Below, in pieces: positions 5,373-7,697 of a stretch of DNA of 7,697 nt; the stretch's first letter is position 1, and each line of letters opens with the position of its first letter. Source of the stretch: Oscillospiraceae bacterium (GTDB taxonomy: Bacteria; Bacillota; Clostridia; WRCU01). The notes under the pieces were generated by a model. The model was not told the DNA's origin. It worked only from the letters and a program-made list of their open reading frames with translations, and ran no database searches. The stretch is taken from positions 1 to 7,697 of the forward strand of contig WRCU01000063.1 in the NCBI GenBank assembly GCA_009783805.1, given 5' to 3'. Position numbers and translations under genes: made by a program.

Positions 5373-6569
5373 ATGACGGTCAGGGAACTGGCGAAGAGGG
5401 TCGCCGAGATAGCGGCCATGCCCGTCCATGAGGAGAGGCTTGCGCTGTGGCGGGCCCTGAACGGGCTGAGGCCCAAGCGCCCGATGGTGATGATAGACCA
5501 AGTCTGCTGGGGGGAGATGAACGTCGGCGGCGAGCTGTCCTGCGTATGCGAGGACAAGGACCTCCGGGCCTGGGAGTGGAGGCTTAGGTCCGCGATCTAC
5601 CAATGGGAGCGCTTCCCGGTCGACATGGTCGTCGAAAGCTTCTTCAGGGTGCATAAGGCCGTGCGCAACACGGGGTTCGGGATAGGGGCCAAGGTGGTGG
5701 GCCGCAAGGCCACCGCCGTGTATGAGAACCAGATACGGTCCATGGAGGACGTCGGGAAGGTGGCGATGCCCTCGGTAACGCACGACGAGGCGGAGACCGC
5801 CCGCCTGATGGGGTTGGCGGAGGAGGCGTTCGGGGGCGTGATGGAAGTCCGGCTGGACGGCTGCCCATATGTGGGCATGTCCGTATGGGACCCCATATCC
5901 AATGTGATGGGGGTGGAGGGGGCCCTGTACGCGCTGACCGACGAGCCCGCGATGATGCGCGCCCTTGTCGGGAGGTACGTCTCGGGCCTGACCGCGGCCC
6001 TCGACCAGCTGGAGGCGCAAGGTCTGCTGTGCGGGCCCCAGCCGCTGATCCACTGCTCGGGCGCCTGGACGGACGAGCTGCCGGGGGAGGGGTACGACCC
6101 GGGCAGGCCGACTACGAAAGGCCTATGGATGATGGGGCTGGCCCAGATGCTCTCGACGGTATCGCCCGCGGCCTTCCTCGAATATGAGGTGGAGCCCCTC
6201 ATGCCGCTCTTTGAGCGGTTCGGGCTGGTCTACTACGGCTGCTGCGAGCCCCTGGACCTTAAGATGGAAGAGGTGCGGCGCATCCCAAACCTGCGGAAGG
6301 TCTCGATGAGCCCCTGGGCCCGGAAGGAGCGCGGCGCGGAGGGCATACGGGGCGACTACGTGTACTCGTGCAAGCCGAACCCGGCCTTCCTGGCGATGGA
6401 CGGCTTCGATGAGGACCATATTAGGGCGGACCTCACGGAAACCAGGCGCATATGCGAGAGGCACGGGTGCCCCGTCGAGTTCATACTGAAGGATATAACG
6501 ACCGTCAGGAACAGGCCGGAGAGGCTGTGGAGGTGGGCGGAGATTGCGATGGAGGTCGCCGAGGGCTGA
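5373..6569 (+). CDS. UroD-like protein of a divergent subfamily with CCEPL motif
   Basis: The protein is 398 aa from ATG 5373, about 50 residues longer than its divergent neighbour and not alignable to it by eye over most of the length, so it is not a recent duplicate. It opens with a helix and LWRALNGLRPKRPMVMIDQ (25-43), typical of a subfamily annotated as uroporphyrinogen-decarboxylase-like and frequent near sugar-catabolic genes. Candidate metal or corrinoid-facing residues are His227-Cys228 in PLIHCSG and Cys290-Cys291 in YYGCCEPL. A conserved-looking tail holds SMSPWA (311-316), YSCKPNPA (331-338) and ILKDITTV (371-378). The canonical H-x-C zinc pair is replaced by adjacent H-C. HemE motifs are absent. 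A corrinoid-type methyltransferase role is the best family guess; the substrate is unknown. The protein is soluble. It shares the divergent control region with the minus-strand UroD-GH36 unit and ends in tandem hairpins. Confidence 0.75.
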   Translation: MTVRELAKRVAEIAAMPVHEERLALWRALNGLRPKRPMVMIDQVCWGEMNVGGELSCVCEDKDLRAWEWRLRSAIYQWERFPVDMVVESFFRVHKAVRNTGFGIGAKVVGRKATAVYENQIRSMEDVGKVAMPSVTHDEAETARLMGLAEEAFGGVMEVRLDGCPYVGMSVWDPISNVMGVEGALYALTDEPAMMRALVGRYVSGLTAALDQLEAQGLLCGPQPLIHCSGAWTDELPGEGYDPGRPTTKGLWMMGLAQMLSTVSPAAFLEYEVEPLMPLFERFGLVYYGCCEPLDLKMEEVRRIPNLRKVSMSPWARKERGAEGIRGDYVYSCKPNPAFLAMDGFDEDHIRADLTETRRICERHGCPVEFILKDITTVRNRPERLWRWAEIAMEVAEG

Positions 6570-6613
6570 GGCCGCCGGACGCGGCCGACCGGCCCGGCGC
6601 GCGCCCGCGCGCC
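6570..6613 (+). terminator. Tandem GC-rich hairpins directly after the UroD-like gene
   Basis: Immediately after the TGA stop, GGCCGC (6570-6575) pairs with GCGGCC (6581-6586) around a five-base loop. Ten bases on, GGCGCGC (6596-6602) pairs with GCGCGCC (6607-6613) around a four-base loop. Both stems are perfect. Only a poor T-containing tail (TGTTGG) follows, so this is not a textbook intrinsic terminator. Its position between a stop codon and a new promoter-like box supports transcript termination or 3'-end protection. Confidence 0.5.
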
Positions 6614-6631
6614 TGTTGGCCGCGTTTACGC

Positions 6632-6637
6632 TATAAT
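6632..6637 (+). promoter_or_regulatory. -10-like box TATAAT upstream of the last gene
   Basis: TATAAT lies in CGCTATAATTATTAAAAC, the most AT-rich spot of this gap. A transcription start near 6644 would leave about 30 bases to ATG 6675, enough for the ribosome-binding site at 6663-6669. Upstream is GC hairpin DNA with no good -35 hexamer at 16-18 bp, so the promoter may be weak or activator-dependent. Confidence 0.5.
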
Positions 6638-6662
6638 TATTAAAACATAGGCTTTCATGAAT

Positions 6663-6669
6663 GGGGAGG
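6663..6669 (+). promoter_or_regulatory. Strong ribosome-binding site that selects ATG 6675
   Basis: GGGGAGG sits five bases before ATG 6675, an ideal spacing. An in-frame ATG at 6657 lies upstream of this site and has none of its own, so 6675 is taken as the start. Confidence 0.65.
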
Positions 6670-6674
6670 CTTGC

Positions 6675-7697
6675 ATGGGCGACGGAAAATCCATACTGGA
6701 CTACGCGACGATCGAGGGCCGATGCGGCGGCGTGCCCATCTACTCCTTCAACCACCTTGCGTACGTATACGGGGAGGCCCCCGACCTGTACCCCGGCGTC
6801 AGGCTCCAGGAAGGCAACCTCGGGCCCATAGCGAAAGTCAGGCTCAAGAAGTCATGGGAAATCGGCGACAACTTCATCGGCATATGCCATGAGATGACGC
6901 CTAGGAACAGGATGAACGACTGCTGCGCGTTCCTGCCGGTGCACCTGATAGACGGCGACCCCAGAACCGTATGGGCCAGCTTCGAGACCTTGGCGCCGGA
7001 CGCGCGGCCCGAATGGGTCAGGATCGACCTGCCCATGGATGCGGAGGTCTCACGGGTCGTCCTGTCTTGCAATAAAAGGTACATGGGCAAGGACAGAAGC
7101 CATGCGTACAGGCCCGGCTGGCATTTCGGGAACGCGCTGCCGCGGCGCCTGTCGCTGAAGACCAGCCGCGACGCCTGGCATTGGCGGACGGCCCTCGACC
7201 TTAAGGCCCTGCCCATATACCAGGCGGCCGACGGATGGGATGGGGGGCCGCTCCGAAACGAGGGCGGATCCGCGGAGGCGGTAATATTAGGTGACCCCGC
7301 GAACCCCGACGGCATCCTGATCGAAATGGACTGCCCCGTCAAGGCCAAGCAAGTCATGCTGTGCGCGGAGGACTTCCCGAGGACGGGCTATGAGGGCCAT
7401 ATGTGGTCGCTGAGCGGGTTGGACGTGTACGGGCCCGACGGGAGGAACCTCTCGCTCATCTCGACCGGGGCGGGCGTGACCGTCTCATCGACCTCCAACG
7501 CGCACTACACTGACAAATACTCGGCCGACAGCCTTTGGGGGCCGATGCAGTACGACCTGGGCGTCAAGTGGGTGAAGGTCGGGAGCGACAACGGCTCCGG
7601 CATGTGGTGCTTCACGGAGCACGAGAAGGGGCGTCTGCAGGTCGACGACGTCTTCCGCGCCGCCATGGAGGAGGCCGCGGGGCACGGCATAAAGATA
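6675..7697 (+). CDS. Discoidin-like domain plus glycoside hydrolase barrel, N-terminal part (3' end outside window)
   Basis: The frame stays open to the last base, giving 341 residues of a longer protein. Residues about 60-135 look like an F5/8-type-C (discoidin) or related carbohydrate-binding sandwich: LIDGDPRTVWAS at 91-102 and PEWVRIDLP at 112-120 match the typical 'DGDxxTxW ... W(I/V)xxDLx' pattern. A second sandwich-like half with DGILIEMDCPVKAKQVML (212-229) follows. From about 290, MQYDLGVKWVKVGSDNG and GRLQVDDVFRAAMEEAAGHGI look like the first strand and helix of a clan GH-A TIM barrel (GH39/GH5-like). The catalytic acids lie beyond the window, so family and substrate cannot be fixed. 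There is no signal peptide or membrane segment in the N-terminus, unusual for a protein with a carbohydrate-binding module. It has its own promoter-like box and ribosome-binding site. Confidence 0.65.
   Translation, partial: MGDGKSILDYATIEGRCGGVPIYSFNHLAYVYGEAPDLYPGVRLQEGNLGPIAKVRLKKSWEIGDNFIGICHEMTPRNRMNDCCAFLPVHLIDGDPRTVWASFETLAPDARPEWVRIDLPMDAEVSRVVLSCNKRYMGKDRSHAYRPGWHFGNALPRRLSLKTSRDAWHWRTALDLKALPIYQAADGWDGGPLRNEGGSAEAVILGDPANPDGILIEMDCPVKAKQVMLCAEDFPRTGYEGHMWSLSGLDVYGPDGRNLSLISTGAGVTVSSTSNAHYTDKYSADSLWGPMQYDLGVKWVKVGSDNGSGMWCFTEHEKGRLQVDDVFRAAMEEAAGHGIKI

Noticed and set aside
5169..6053. 294-codon minus-strand open frame opposite the plus-strand UroD-like gene
   Set aside because: Its translation is rich in His, Pro and Arg with no motif, and the plus strand encodes a coherent protein with a good ribosome-binding site.
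4060..6569. Either UroD-like gene being hemE for heme biosynthesis
   Set aside because: Neither has the N-terminal RQAGR-type substrate-binding motif of HemE, and the neighbours are glycosidases rather than heme genes.
6740..7357. 205-codon minus-strand open frame opposite the last gene
   Set aside because: The plus strand is open for 341 codons to the window end with a strong start site and discoidin-like motifs; the antisense product has no recognisable features.

Overview
This is a GC-rich window of about 7.7 kb that reads as a carbohydrate-utilisation island. It holds six protein genes: parts or all of three glycoside-hydrolase-type proteins, two different members of the uroporphyrinogen-decarboxylase/corrinoid-methyltransferase (UroD/MtaA) superfamily, and one SAM-dependent methyltransferase-like protein. 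I see no tRNA, rRNA, CRISPR array, insertion sequence or phage gene. Arginine is often AGG and isoleucine often ATA despite the high GC. Good Shine-Dalgarno sequences precede several starts, and TATAAT/TATATT hexamers lie just outside the coding regions. This suggests a free-living, probably bacterial genome from a GC-rich, AGG/ATA-using lineage. An archaeon is not excluded, and the window does not allow a phylum call.

Layout from left to right. Positions 1-846 (+) hold the C-terminal end of a large GH106-like glycoside hydrolase. Positions 847-925 are a short AT-rich gap with a strong ribosome-binding site that opens only a three-codon ORF. Positions 926-1783 (+) encode a COMT-like methyltransferase whose SAM motif I is unusual. 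It converges on a two-gene minus-strand unit: a UroD/MtaA-like protein (5097-4060), then 64 bp later a GH36 alpha-galactosidase-like enzyme (3992-1827). From 5098 to 5372 runs a divergent control region with two near-identical -10-like boxes pointing outward and two sets of short direct repeats between them. Positions 5373-6569 (+) encode a second UroD-like protein of a clearly different subfamily. Two back-to-back GC hairpins and a separate promoter-like TATAAT follow. From 6675 to the end of the window (+) runs the N-terminal part of a protein with a discoidin-like carbohydrate-binding region leading into a probable TIM-barrel glycosidase domain.

How the genes may work together. None of the visible N-termini carries a signal peptide, so the GH36-like enzyme and the last protein probably act on imported oligosaccharides in the cytoplasm. 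The two divergent UroD-like genes share one control region, and one of them is paired with the GH36 gene, so corrinoid-type methyl transfer may be coupled to glycan breakdown. One example would be removal of O-methyl groups from methylated sugars or glycosides. That is inference: no corrinoid protein, reductive activator or transporter lies in the window.
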